DNA of 64,000 nt. Source: Microbotryomycetes sp. JL201 (Eukaryota > Basidiomycota > Microbotryomycetes). Shown here piece after piece: positions 24,340 to 34,250 of the stretch (its first letter is position 1; each line of letters begins with the position of its first letter). The notes beneath the pieces were generated by a model. That model did not search any database and was not told the DNA's origin. It worked only from the letters and a program-made list of their open reading frames with translations. Where the stretch lies: positions 1-64,000 of the forward strand of contig JAQYUZ010000026.1 of assembly GCA_033819885.1 (NCBI GenBank), given 5' to 3'. The position numbers were made by a program, and so were the translations under genes.

Positions 24340-25893
24340 ATGTCGTCGAGCCTGGACCGGTAAAGAATCAGTCGATCAATGGGCCTTGTAGAGCCAGGAC
24401 TGACGCATCCGATCGCGTTGACAGGCAGATCCAGCAGCTCAAAGAGTGGTGAGCTAGTCGCACCTCACAAGTCATCTTGTGCGCGCGCGCACCAAGCTCA
24501 TGACGGTATTTTGTCCTCCAGTCAACCGATATCAGAGCAGCAGGTCAAGGATTTGTGCCTCAAGGCCCGAGAAGTCAGTCACCGATTCGGCATCGGGCCA
24601 GCGCGTGACACCTGACTCCATCACGTGTGCAGATACTGATCGAAGAGGCCAACGTGCAATGGATCGACTCGCCAGTGACCGTAAGTCATCTCGGTACTGG
24701 CGAAGTGCAATCGCGACGACTCTCGTGACTGACATTGCGGGTCAACAGATCTGCGGAGACATACACGGCCAGTTCTGGGACCTGCTCGAGCTCTTCAAAG
24801 TAGGAGGAATGTGTCCAGACACCAATTATCTGTTTCTGGGTGGGCAAGAAAGTCGAATAGGCCTTGCAGCCGGCTGACGCACGGCCGCCACACAGGCGAT
24901 TTCGTCGACCGCGGGTTCTATTCTGTCGAGACGTTTCTGTTGCTACTCGCACTCAAAGTACGGTACCCAGACCGAATCACCCTCATCCGCGGCAACCACG
25001 AATCGCGTCAGATCACGCAAGTGTACGGTTTTTACGATGAATGCCTGCGGAAGTACGGCAGTGCGAGCGTGTGGCGGTACTGTTGTGATGTGTTTGATTA
25101 TCTGAGCTTGGGTGCGGTTGTCGATGGGCGGGTATTCTGCGTGCACGGCGGACTTAGTCCAAACGTCAATGCTCTTGACCAGGTCAGTGGCAACTGCTAA
25201 TGGTACCACGCCGTCGACATTCATCTGATGTAGATCGTCCGCACGGCAGATTCGGCTCATTGATCGCAAGCAAGAAGTACCGCACGATGGCGCCATGTGC
25301 GATCTGCTATGGTCTGATCCCGATGGTAGGTTGTCATTCTCGCGAAGCTACCACTCAACGATTATTGATTTCGATACCTCTGTTACTTGCAGACATTGAG
25401 GGCTGGGGCGTGTCACCGCGCGGCGCAGGATACCTTTTCGGTGGCGATGTCGTTAAACAATTTGCCCACAACAACAATCTAGACCTGATAGCGCGGGCGC
25501 ATCAGCTTGTGAGTTGTGCCTCTTGCCACTTGCTGAGCTCGAGCCTGTGCTCATTGCGGGGGCGCAGGTTATGGAAGGGCACAAGCTCATGTTCGATGAC
25601 CTCATCGTGACGGTGTGGAGTGCGCCAAACTATTGCTACAGGTGCGTCACACATGAAGCTGAGATTTTTTGCGACACATTCGTGCTGACATCGTGCATCT
25701 TGCAGATGCGGCAACGTCGCCTCCATCCTTCAGCTAGACGACAACCTCAACCCGTCATACAAAACGTTTGAAGCAGCGACGCAGGTAAGCTCACCCTTGT
25801 CATTGTGCTATCAAAGCTATCTGCTCAGGTTTTGCATCGCAGGATATGCGTGGAATACCGGCAAAATCGACTGCCTTGCAATATTTCCTGTAG
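24340..25893 (+). CDS. PPH3: Serine/threonine phosphatase PP4 catalytic subunit
   Basis: PPP-family metallophosphatase, PP4C/Pph3 type, acting in DNA-damage checkpoint recovery and nutrient signalling with regulatory subunits. Eleven exons join exactly to 305 residues: 24340-24359, 24425-24448, 24522-24573, 24633-24680, 24749-24839, 24896-25182, 25250-25325, 25393-25509, 25569-25641, 25706-25784 and 25843-25893. All PPP motifs are present: [38 protein letters not shown], and [11 protein letters not shown]. The C-terminus ends YFL, the methylation tail shared by PP2A/PP4/PP6. DLDRQI-type start ([13 protein letters not shown]) and [16 protein letters not shown] favour PP4 over PP6. Confidence 0.93.
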
Positions 25894-26051
25894 TCGTTGC
25901 TTACACTACGATACCCCAGCTCCTCGCGTTAAGAAGCTTTGCATATTGTTGTTCGATTTTAGGACTATCGTTGTAATGTTACCAAGCGAAAATAGGCTTG
26001 TTGCGCTCTTTAGTTTCAGCATCTTCTCACCTCGATCGACGGCCGCCAACG

Positions 26052-27362
26052 ATGTCGCATTCGGTTCCCGAAGCATCAACATCTAGCACAAGTGCGAGAC
26101 CTGTACAGAAGCAGCGCATTCAGCTGCCAACGGACGACCCGCAGGAAATCGTCAAGCTCAACCGCACGGTCGCAGACAGCTTCCAAATCAACAAGCACAA
26201 GAAGGACGCGGCCAGAAATTGGGATATATTCTACAAGGTCAGCTTTGGCGCCTTGATTGACCTTGCATACTGGTTCGCAAAGGGGCGCAGAGCTGATTTT
26301 GGACTCCTGACTTTGACTTGGGCGAAAGTAGAACAACAAGGACGGTTTCTTCAAGGACAGGCATTGGACAGATAGAGATTTCACGGAGCTGGCGAGACTG
26401 GATGCTGAGGATGGCGCAAGCGGCAAGGGTAAAGGCAAATGTGTCATGGAGGTCAGTTAGCACCTGGCCAACCAAGTCTTGATTTGGTGCTCAGATTGAA
26501 CTGGGTACTACAGGTCGGATGTGGCACAGGCGCTTTCGTGTATCCGTAAGCTTCGAGCTGCTCTCCCACGATCAGTGGCACGCTGAACTGACTGTACGAT
26601 TTGGCGTCTCTGCAGCTTGCTCGAGCGGTATCCAAATACACAATTCTATGCCTTCGACTTTTCGCCGCGAGCGGTGGACTTGGTCAAGGTGTGTTGTCAG
26701 CAATCCATGAGTCAGGTTTGGCCACCAGACGCTGACTGCGACAAGGCGTATAGTCGCACTCTTTGTACGATCCAGCACGGGTCCATGCTTTCGTGCATGA
26801 CCTGACGTGTCCGCCTGGCAAGCCGTCTCTCGTAGAGCAGCTCGAGTCTGGGCCGACCGAGTTTAAACCAGACGGCTCGCAATTCAGGCGACCCGATGTC
26901 ATTTCTTGCATATTTGTTCTTTCTGCTCTACCGCCTGGTGCTCAAAAGGCCGCTGTCCAGTCTCTCGTCGACATTCTCGCACCTGGTGGTTCACTTTTGC
27001 TGCGCGACTATGCGCTGCATGATATGGCTCAGTTGCGTTTTCATGCTTTGCCGTCCAAAGGCTACGCCACTGTGCCTTCGCTGTTGTCAGCCGACGCTGA
27101 CGGCAGCACGAGCCAGGACGATGTCGAACGTGGCAAGGCATGGTACAGGCGGGGCGACGGCACCATGTCTTACTTTTTCACGCCCGAGGAGCTTGACCGT
27201 CTCGTGCAAGTTGACGTCGTGCAAGATGCAGCAGACGGAACACGATTCAAGATGGAGGGAAAGTGCGTCGTGAGAGAGAGAGCGCTGGAGAACAAGGCTC
27301 AGCAGTGGGATTGCACTCGAAGATTTGTTCACGCGAGCTGGCGCAAAGTTGTCGTAGAATAG
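26052..27362 (+). CDS. TRM140: tRNA m3C32 methyltransferase, METTL2/TRM140 type
   Basis: SAM-dependent methyltransferase making 3-methylcytidine in the anticodon loop of Thr/Ser tRNAs. Exons 26052-26237, 26332-26451, 26514-26545, 26616-26688 and 26754-27362 give 339 residues. Landmarks are NWDIFYK followed by NNKDGFFKDRHW (the family hallmark), SAM motif I VMEVGCGTGAFVYPLL, FDFSPRAVDLVK, VSCIFVLSA-like motif IV (PDVISCIFVLSALPP), LAPGGSLLLRDYALHD and the tail CTRRFVHASWRK. Unlike budding yeast Trm140, no actin-binding N-terminal fusion is present. Confidence 0.9.
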
Positions 27363-27390
27363 CATCTAGAATTTTCTTGCATATTCAGAT

Positions 27391-28097
27391 TCACGCAAGC
27401 GGGCCATGCTCGCCGACAGAAAGGGCGTGTCCGATGACGGCAAACGTGAAGCCAAGGTTGGCCAACGATGACACTGAGTGGGCGATGCCAAACTTTGTGT
27501 TGAGTGCCGACATTTCTTCAGAGGCCTGAGCGGGCGCGAGCAGTCAGCGCCGTCAGGAGTGATGCCATCTGTTTATTCGACTTGCCGGTTTCTCTGTGTA
27601 AGATCTACCTTCTCGCCTCTCGAGCCGGTGACGCTTGTGCATGATCCCTATTGAGTAGATTGTTAGCGATCTTGAGGCGGGGCCAAATGACATCATCGAC
27701 GCACCCGTCGTCCATGGTCCGACGATGAGCATGTTGAGCGCTCCGGTCGATGCCATGATGGCCAATAGCCATGCGTTCCAGCTCGACTTGACAAGCTTGC
27801 CCGCCTTGTGGTGCCACCACAGGAGCAAGCCGGCCGTCGCCGTCTGCAGCGCAAAGAAACGGGGAAATAGCTTGCTCTGGAGGTTGCCAAATTGCTGTTG
27901 AAAGCAGAATCCAAGGTCAATGCGTGTTTCTCGTGCAAAAGCAGCAGCATGCGACGCACCTGTCGCGGCAAATGCTTGAACGCGATCGGACCGTTGATAA
28001 GTGTGTGCCAGCACGTCGAGCCGAGTGCGATACCGAGCACTACATTGTATGCGCCCTTGAGCGTGCGCGCACTCGTTGCAGGCTCGAACGACGACAT
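27391..28097 (-). CDS. TMEM205-like (DUF4149) membrane protein
   Basis: Small multi-pass membrane protein. Exons 28097-27960, 27894-27705, 27647-27609 and 27515-27391 give 163 residues. Four hydrophobic segments are visible, starting with GAYNVVLGIALGSTCWHTLI, then FALQTATAGLLLWWHH, WLLAIMASTGALNMLIVGPW and a C-terminal SLANLGFTFAVIGHALS. The linker HKRHRLERREE and the EMSALNTKFGIAHSVSSLAN block match the family pattern. Function is unknown. Convergent with the methyltransferase gene, with 28 bp between stops. Confidence 0.8.
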
Positions 28098-28333
28098 TTG
28101 TGGCGGAAAGGGAACCGCATTGTGGGGTTTGAAATGTGATCGAAAAGTGGTCGGCTACGCTTTCAACAGAATAGCTAGTTGCTGTATTTTCGTATGGCTC
28201 TTGTGATAGTGTCTCGTTGGCGCTCCTCACTTGTGATTGGAATTTCGTTTTGCCGAGGATGCTGGGCCCAAGCGCAGATTTCACGTCCGAGCTCCGAGGC
28301 TGGAAGCACTCTTGCTACATTCGAACAAAAGCG

Positions 28334-30131
28334 ATGGGTGCCGGAAACGCTGGCCCACCTTCCACAAACAGTCTGACCGTCACAGGTACGAAGCCGCTTT
28401 GCCGCATCGACAGGCAGAGCTTGGCCGCGGCGAGCGAAGAGGCCAATGACCCAACCCGCGCCGAAACTCGCTCCGTGCTGACCACAAGAGCCTCTCTTGA
28501 CAGACAACCGCACGGGAAAGACGATTCATGTACCGATCGAGGTAAGAGGGGCTTGTCACACCTTGTGACTGCAGCCAAGCGCTCACCTCGGCCGCCCGCT
28601 CGCTCCGACTCTCCAGAACAACTCTGTGCCCGCAACGGCGTTCAAGCAACTCAAAAAGCAACAGTCCGTTGGAGAGAGGGACGAAGACGAGGTCGAAAAT
28701 GGACTGCGCGTATATGACCCGGGGCAAGTCACGTGTGCATACACTCCGCGGCCTTGTTGGGGAGTCTGACCCTCGGACGAGCTCTACAGCTACATGAACA
28801 CGGCCGTCATCCAGTCCAAAATCACGTACATTGACGGCGAGAATGGCGTGCTCAGATACCGTGGCTACCCGATAGAGCAATTGGCCGCCAAGTCTTCCTT
28901 CCTCGAAGTGGCGTACCTGCTCATCTACGGCGAGCTGCCGGGCAAGTCACAGCTGAAACTGTTTGAGGCCGAGGTTTTGCACCATTCGTACGTCCACCGC
29001 GACCTCGAAAAGCTCGTGGGCGACTTTAACGACCAGACCCACCCAATGTCGCTGCTCGTCTCGGCGTTTGCCGCCATGGGATCGTTTGATCAGTCGGCCA
29101 ACCCGGCGCTCGCCGGTCAGAAATTGTACGCCAACGGTGGCACGCGCGCAAACCTCGAGGCCATGGACAAGCAAATATTTCGCTTGATCGGCAAGTCGAT
29201 CACGGTCGCCGCCATGGCATGGAAAATTTACAACGGCAGGCAATTCAACTCGCCGCCGACCGGATCAAACCTCGACTATACATCGTCGTTCCTATACATG
29301 CTCGACAATCTCAACGAAAAGGATTTCAAGCCGCACCCCGTCTTTGCCAAAGGTGAGCCCGCCGCATTGTCGGACCACACGGAAAGCTGACACATTGCGC
29401 GTGCAGCGCTCGACATTTTGTTCATCCTCCATGCCGATCACGAGATGAACTGCAGCGCCGCAGCAATGCTTCAGGTCGGATCGTCGCTCGCTGATCCGTT
29501 CAGTTGTGTGTCGGCCGCCACTGCTGCTCTTTACGGCCCATTGCACGGAGGAGCCAACGAAGCCGTCATCAAGATGCTCATCGAAATTGGCAGTCCGGAA
29601 AACGTGCCAGCCTTTATCGAAAAGGTCAAGCGCAAAGAAGCCGTCCTGTCTGGCTTTGGTCACCGCATCTACCGCAAGACAGACCCTCGCTCCGAGATCG
29701 TGCGCAAGGTTGCAGACGAAGTCTTTGCGGTGACAGGCTCCGACCCGCTGCTAGAGACGGCAATGGCCCTGTACGATGCGGCACTCAAGGAGAAGTACTT
29801 TGTCGAGAGGCGCCTGTACGCAAACGTCGACTTTTTCACCGGCCTCATTTATCGTGCGATGGCATTCCCGCCACAGTTCTTCACAGTACTGTTTGCAACG
29901 CCCCGTGTCGTGGGCTGGGTCGCTCACTGGAGGCAGATGATGCTTCAGCAGGCCGGAGTCAAGATCTGGAGACCTCGACAAGTGTACCTCGGCTCTGGAA
30001 AACGGGATTACGTTCCTATGGAGCATCGCACAGAAGACATGACCCGACCGAAGCATCCTAGTGGAGAGCCGACACAGGTCAAGCATCTCTTTTCGAAGCG
30101 ATTGCTGCTCTCGAGGGATGCCAAAATTTGA
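28334..30131 (+). CDS. Citrate synthase, peroxisomal/GltA-like type
   Basis: Condenses acetyl-CoA and oxaloacetate. Exons 28334-28385, 28504-28541, 28617-28723, 28790-29352 and 29407-30131 give 494 residues. Sequence features match the plant-peroxisomal and bacterial GltA-like group: TDNRTGKTIHVPIE, DPGYMNTAVIQSKITYIDGE, LRYRGYPIEQLA, ILHADHEMNCSAAAM (catalytic His), LYGPLHGGANEAVIKML (catalytic His), GFGHRIYRKTDPRS and NVDFFTGLIYRAMAFP. The N-terminus (MGAGNAGPPSTNSL) lacks a mitochondrial presequence, and the last three residues AKI resemble a weak PTS1. I infer a peroxisomal or cytosolic location. Intron 3 has a GC donor (GCAAGT at 28724). Confidence 0.9.
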
Positions 30132-31390
30132 GTTGTACGGCATTGCTCCCGTTGTAGCTCGTCATGAATAAGTGCATTGATGCTCGTAATATGAGGGTGC
30201 TTTTTGTGAACAGAGTAATGGTGTGCGCCTCTGCAAGTCAGTTCCTCGCTTTTCGCCACAAACCCTGATTCAGGCTACGAACGTCAAGTGTATCAAGCCG
30301 GTTTGTAATTTTTCGTGGAATGCTCATGTGTGTTGCGCGACGTCAGAATGATGAGTGTCGCTCATGTAGAGCGCAGCTCGTCAGTATGACCGGTACAAAC
30401 AAACGACGAGGCTGCTTGGTGCACGGGCAAGCGAAAATGGCATCGCGAAATTGAGCACCCGCTAGGATGTCTCCTCTTGTAACGAGATTGACCCATTGGC
30501 GTTACCGACGGGGGAGACGGTGGAGATGACTGAATTGTGTGCGGAAGCTTTGGCTAGGTCATTAGCGGTAGTTACGCCTTGCGACGGAGAATTGTGTGCC
30601 CACGCAAAGGGCCACTCTCTGTCCAGAGACCGCTCTTCACACAGACGCCCTGACATCCACCCTCTTCACCGTTTGCTTTGACCGATTTGACTCGTTCGAC
30701 GAAGATCGGCCAGATTGTCCAAAACATCGTCAGTCTGGAGAGTGGACTACTCGCTGCGGCTGCGATCCCGCAGTACTCCTTGAAACGCATCATATGGTAT
30801 ACCTGCAGTAGCATGGAAAGCCCTACTTTCACCAGCAACAGTCATGGCTCGAAAGCATGCTTCGCCGCCCGCCACTAGCGACTGCCCAGCCGGAGCTGTT
30901 CGCCGACGAGTGTGACGGAATGCAGAGTAGCAGTCGCTGTAGTGCACGGACCCAGTAACGTGTGTGCGAGTTCATCGGCCGCGTTGGTTCGACAAGGAAC
31001 ACGCTCCGGAAATCTGAAGACACGAACTGATCTTCAGCCATCCCTCAATGGTATCCGAAAATGCGTCGACGAAGGCGCTCAAGCTACCACAACATTCGTC
31101 TGTGGTTTGCTGCCCTGTCGTTGACGCTCGCAGCAGTAGAGTCACATTCTCATCTCGTAGCACCGGTACCGTCAAGCGCCTTCACAAGTGGCAGAGTGTA
31201 GCGAGGCACAGAAGCGAGGTGGAAGCAGTAGTCCAAGGTCAAAGCCAACATCACCGAAAAGTATTTGCGAGAAAGTGGCCTCGGCGCTGGAACCCAGCCG
31301 AACCTCTCTGCCACCTCTCACCGGATTGCAAGCATTTTCTATAACTGGGTGCGCCCTTTGCCTTTCATTCCGGTGTTTGTGCCTCACGAC
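30132..31390. other. Gene-poor stretch before the repeat block
   Basis: About 1.26 kb with only short frames on both strands, none with recognisable domains or convincing splice joins. It begins the accessory-looking block. I see no RNA gene here. Confidence 0.5.
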
Positions 31391-31393
31391 CGG

Positions 31394-31620
31394 GAAACAG
31401 TAATCCTTTGCGGACGAAGAAGATTCCTTAGCATTACACGTCACGAATTGAACAGTGTTGGGTCCGACAACGGCAGGCGAAATCGCACGTTGGATACTCA
31501 CTCAGACAAGAAGCCTCAGGTGTTTCGGCATATAGAGTGTTGTCCGCCAACGCCGCTAGATTCTTGGTTGGGCCAGACCATGGAGAATGGCTTCGAATGT
31601 AAATCCAAGCTCAGGGACCG
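31394..31620 (+). repeat. Diverged repeat unit, copy 1
   Basis: This stretch matches 33500-33722 in the same orientation with many substitutions and small indels. Shared landmarks are CGGACGAAGA near the start, AACAGTGT in the middle, GGATAC followed by CACT, and the end TAGATTCT then CATGGAG then ATGGCTTCG. Neither copy has an open frame conserved across both, so a decayed duplicated segment is likelier than a live gene. Confidence 0.6.
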
Positions 31621-31879
31621 TGACTGAACCCTCGAGTACTGGGCGAAACCGTCGCGGTGCCCTTGCCAATGGCCAGAAGTGATGAGCAAAGAGGATGGTA
31701 GGCACGTCCAGGTTGGCATCGTCAGGCTGCACAGGCGGACAGACGAGCCGCTGAACGGGGGATGGACATTCAAGCCCTTAGCGCAGCAAGACATCAGCAA
31801 AATGTTGTCAACAACCTGGCATAGTGATTCTAAGCTCTCCAAAAGCAGCAAATGGCGCTCGGTATATCTTAATCTATTT

Positions 31880-32205
31880 TCACGCGGGTTGCCTACCGTT
31901 TGAAAAACGGAGCGGGTTTTTCTGTGCGTGCCGACACCTTGATGCTGTAGGCTTTGTCCACTGATAAATTTGCACCAAAATCCAGCAGCATGTTTTTCAC
32001 ATGTACAGAAGTCATTCTTGCAACTTTGGCGGGATACATGCCATGTCATCGCCTGAAACCACTTGCGGAAGAATTCTGTGCGTCTGTCAGTGCGTCTTTC
32101 TCGCACCTGCGCTTTGCTCTGCGTTCCTGCAGCAAAATCTGCGTCCTGCATTCTCTGCGTTCCCTGCGCTCTTTGTGCGCGATCTCTGCAGAGCAAACGC
32201 ACAGG
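31880..32205 (+). repeat. Inverted repeat, left arm
   Basis: Reads GTGCCGACACCTTGATGCTG inward at about 31929 and continues through TAAATTTGCACCAAAAT, CATGTTTTTCACATGTACAG and CTGCAGAGCAAACGCACAGG. The reverse complement occurs at 33070-33400. The inner ~280 bp are nearly identical; outside about 31907 the match fades gradually rather than stopping sharply. No clean target-site duplication was found. Confidence 0.8.
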
Positions 32206-32539
32206 CCCCGCAGGCCCTGCGAACCAAACGCAGGGAACGAGCTAAGCACGCGCAGATTCCATGCTCAGGGCTTTGTGGCCTGCCGTGAAGCGACCTCCTC
32301 CAAGATTTTGGCCCCACCTGGTCGATCGCGAAGCTTCATGACCCTGTGACCGCATGTCAAGTCCATGAGACCTCACAGTGGCAAACTCCGCGAACTCATG
32401 TTCGACCTTCATCAAGCCACAGCTTATGGATGGCACGAGCTTGCTTAGCACCGTACAAAATCCTGATCTGAAGCTCAGGAACCACCACAAGGCACGCTTC
32501 GGTTTTGTTCCGTGAGCCTGTACGACGATTACTCCTACT

Positions 32540-32830
32540 GTGGCTGTTCTACAGGCACCTTGCGGTCGCTGTAAGCAACCAGTCCCAGGTAAGCAGAAGA
32601 ATGCTGCTGGTTCAATTTGTGTGTTGTGCACGGAAGTGTTTCACAAGAAGTGCAATCCGGCAGTGCCTCTCCCGGCAGACCAAGGAATGACCGATGGATT
32701 GCAAACGGTTGCAGGACCGTTCCAGGTTTGCGATCAATGTTATCGTCAAACCCACGGCGTCTTCCTCTTGGATGGCGACGCACTATGGACGGGGCTGTAT
32801 GACGACTCAGTAGAGATCATTGGATCTTGA
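32540..32830 (+). CDS. Small cysteine-rich ORF between inverted repeat arms
   Basis: Open frame ending at 32830 that reads CGRCKQPVPG, then ICVLCTEVFHKKCNP and FQVCDQCYRQ, so eight Cys and one His are spaced like a zinc-binding PHD/ribbon-type module. The frame has no ATG. An acceptor-like TTCTACAG just before GCACCTTGC suggests an unseen upstream exon. The pattern C-x2-C-x2-PV ... C-D-x-C-Y recurs in the tail of the recombinase-like protein at 34251. Real gene, captured gene or transposon-borne ORF cannot be told apart here. Confidence 0.45.
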   Translation: MAVLQAPCGRCKQPVPGKQKNAAGSICVLCTEVFHKKCNPAVPLPADQGMTDGLQTVAGPFQVCDQCYRQTHGVFLLDGDALWTGLYDDSVEIIGS

Positions 32831-33069
32831 TTAACTTGAGTTTGAAATGGTCGAGCTGCATTTGTATTGCTTCAACATGTATGCAGTTGTGTATGCGCAT
32901 CATGTCAGACGTGCAATCATAGTACAGACGTCGGTGCAGTGGCTGTGCAGAATGTGCACAAAAAGAGCGCGTTCTCTGCGTTTAGTGCGTGTGCTGTGCG
33001 AGGCCTGTGCGGTTGTGCGGGGTTTATGCGTTTACCCTGCAGCGAGCGCGCAGAGAGCGTTCAGTGCGC

Positions 33070-33400
33070 AGATCTTGCAGAGGCCTGTGCGTTTGCTCTG
33101 CAGAGATCGCGCACAAAGAGCGCAGGGAACGCAGAGAATGCAGGACGCAGATTTTGCTGCAGGAACGCAGAGCAAAGCGCAGGTGCGAGAAAGACGCACT
33201 GACAGACGCACAGAATTCTTCCGCAAGTGATTTCAGGCGATGACATGGCATGTATCCCGCCAAAGTTGCAAGAATGACTTCTGTACATGTGAAAAACATG
33301 CTGCTGAATTTTGGTGCAAATTTATCAGTGGACAAAGCCTACAGCATCAAGGTGTCGGCACGTACAGGAAACCCGCCCAGGGCTTCAATCGCGAAGGCGA
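33070..33400 (-). repeat. Inverted repeat, right arm
   Basis: Reverse complement of 31880-32205. The two arms are about 860 bp apart and enclose TGCG-rich degenerate sequence plus the small cysteine-rich ORF. Together they span about 1.5 kb. They could be the ends of a non-autonomous DNA transposon or an inverted duplication. Confidence 0.8.
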
Positions 33401-33420
33401 CAATGGGCCAAGTCTCGCTG

Positions 33421-33448
33421 ATTTTTTTTTTTTTTTTTTTTTTTTTTT
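33421..33448 (+). repeat. T homopolymer run
   Basis: An uninterrupted run of more than 25 T directly precedes the first copy of a ~30-bp direct repeat. No reverse transcriptase or SINE-like promoter is seen next to it. Confidence 0.85.
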
Positions 33449-33449
33449 G

Positions 33450-33480
33450 CTAAATAAACTATCCATTGCAATTGATCACT
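33450..33480 (+). repeat. Direct repeat, copy 1 (copy 2 at 33736-33766)
   Basis: The core AAACTATCCATTGCAATTGA with CTAAA before it and TNACTTG after it occurs at about 33450 and again at about 33736, each time behind a T-rich run. The two copies bracket the second diverged repeat unit. Confidence 0.75.
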
Positions 33481-33499
33481 TGGTCATCCTCAGGATAGA

Positions 33500-33722
33500 A
33501 CGGGGGAAGAGCAAAAATCCATTACGGACGAAGAGGAGTCCTCAGCTTCACATGCCTCGGCTTCAACAGTGTGGGATTCCGACAGGCGGTCGAGTCAATC
33601 GCCTGTCGGATACCCACTAAAACGAAGAGCCCCTCGTTTATCGGAGTCTTGCATGTGCTCGGTGGTGTAACTAGATTCTGGATTGGTCCATGTCATGGAG
33701 GATGGCTTCGGATGTGGTTGCT
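33500..33722 (+). repeat. Diverged repeat unit, copy 2
   Basis: Partner of 31394-31620 in direct orientation, as described there. It lies between the two ~30-bp direct repeats. Confidence 0.6.
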
Positions 33723-33917
33723 TTTCTTTTTTTTCTAAACAAACTATCCATTGCAATTGATTACTTGTGGTTGCCGACACGGCAACTAGCCAACAAGATG
33801 ACGAAGTACGTCTAGACATTCACGCCGCAGGTCCTGGACCTGTGAAAGAAAAGCTGCAGGGAACTGTTTGTGGAGTATATTTAAAGTCTAAAGCTCCCGA
33901 TTATCCACCGAAGACAC

Positions 33918-34016
33918 AGCGTTGTGGCGCAGCTGGAAGCGCGCAGGGCTCATATTTTCCGGAGTGTGTGACCCTGAGGTCGTGCGATCGAGACGCACCG
34001 ACGCTATATGTTTTTT
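33918..34016 (+). tRNA. Initiator tRNA-Met (CAT) with 16-nt intron
   Basis: Folds as a cytoplasmic initiator tRNA. The acceptor stem pairs AGCGTTG with CGACGCT, giving the initiator-specific A1:U72 pair. The D stem is GCGC/GCGC. The anticodon stem CAGGG/CCCTG supplies the three G:C pairs typical of initiators. The anticodon CAT is at 33951-33953. The T stem GTGCG/CGCAC carries the loop ATCGAGA, with A54 in place of T54 as in eukaryotic initiators. An intron of about 16 nt (33955-33970) sits after position 37. A run of nine T at 34021-34029 is a good Pol III terminator. The exons closely resemble yeast initiator tRNA as I remember it. Confidence 0.88.
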
Positions 34017-34020
34017 TTTG

Positions 34021-34029
34021 GCCCTGTCG
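34021..34029 (+). terminator. Pol III terminator of the tRNA gene
   Basis: Nine consecutive T begin five bases after the discriminator base of the initiator tRNA. Confidence 0.75.
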
Positions 34030-34250
34030 CTTGAAATGGGTGCTGCCAGCTCAACGGTATGGATTTCAGGCTTCTTAAAAGATCTATACCAGCGTATCTA
34101 CACTAGCTTCACGTCAGCCACCTGTGCGCGCGCGCTTCTCCGACCCTATGCTTCCCCAACAAGTCGAGCACTTTGACGACAGGTGGGTAATTCGGACACG
34201 GCGCGCCATGTACGGTCTGTGTGCACCGCTTTGGAATTGTTCCATGTTGT

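Noticed and set aside
30462-31501. Several 60-110-residue frames on both strands, checked as a membrane receptor or split gene
   Set aside because: No run of hydrophobic segments, no conserved motif and no consistent splice joins.
32847-33230. 127-residue frame over the right inverted-repeat arm
   Set aside because: The same text appears on the opposite strand over the left arm and is low-complexity TGCG/CTGCAG repeat; not supported as coding.
33421-33448. T run as the tail of a LINE or SINE
   Set aside because: No reverse transcriptase, no Pol III boxes and no target-site duplication next to it.
33510-33662. Possible pheromone precursor tail (SQSPVGYP text and a CSVV end)
   Set aside because: The frame has no ATG, a stop lies just upstream, and the other copy of the repeat does not keep the frame; the CaaX-like end is probably chance.
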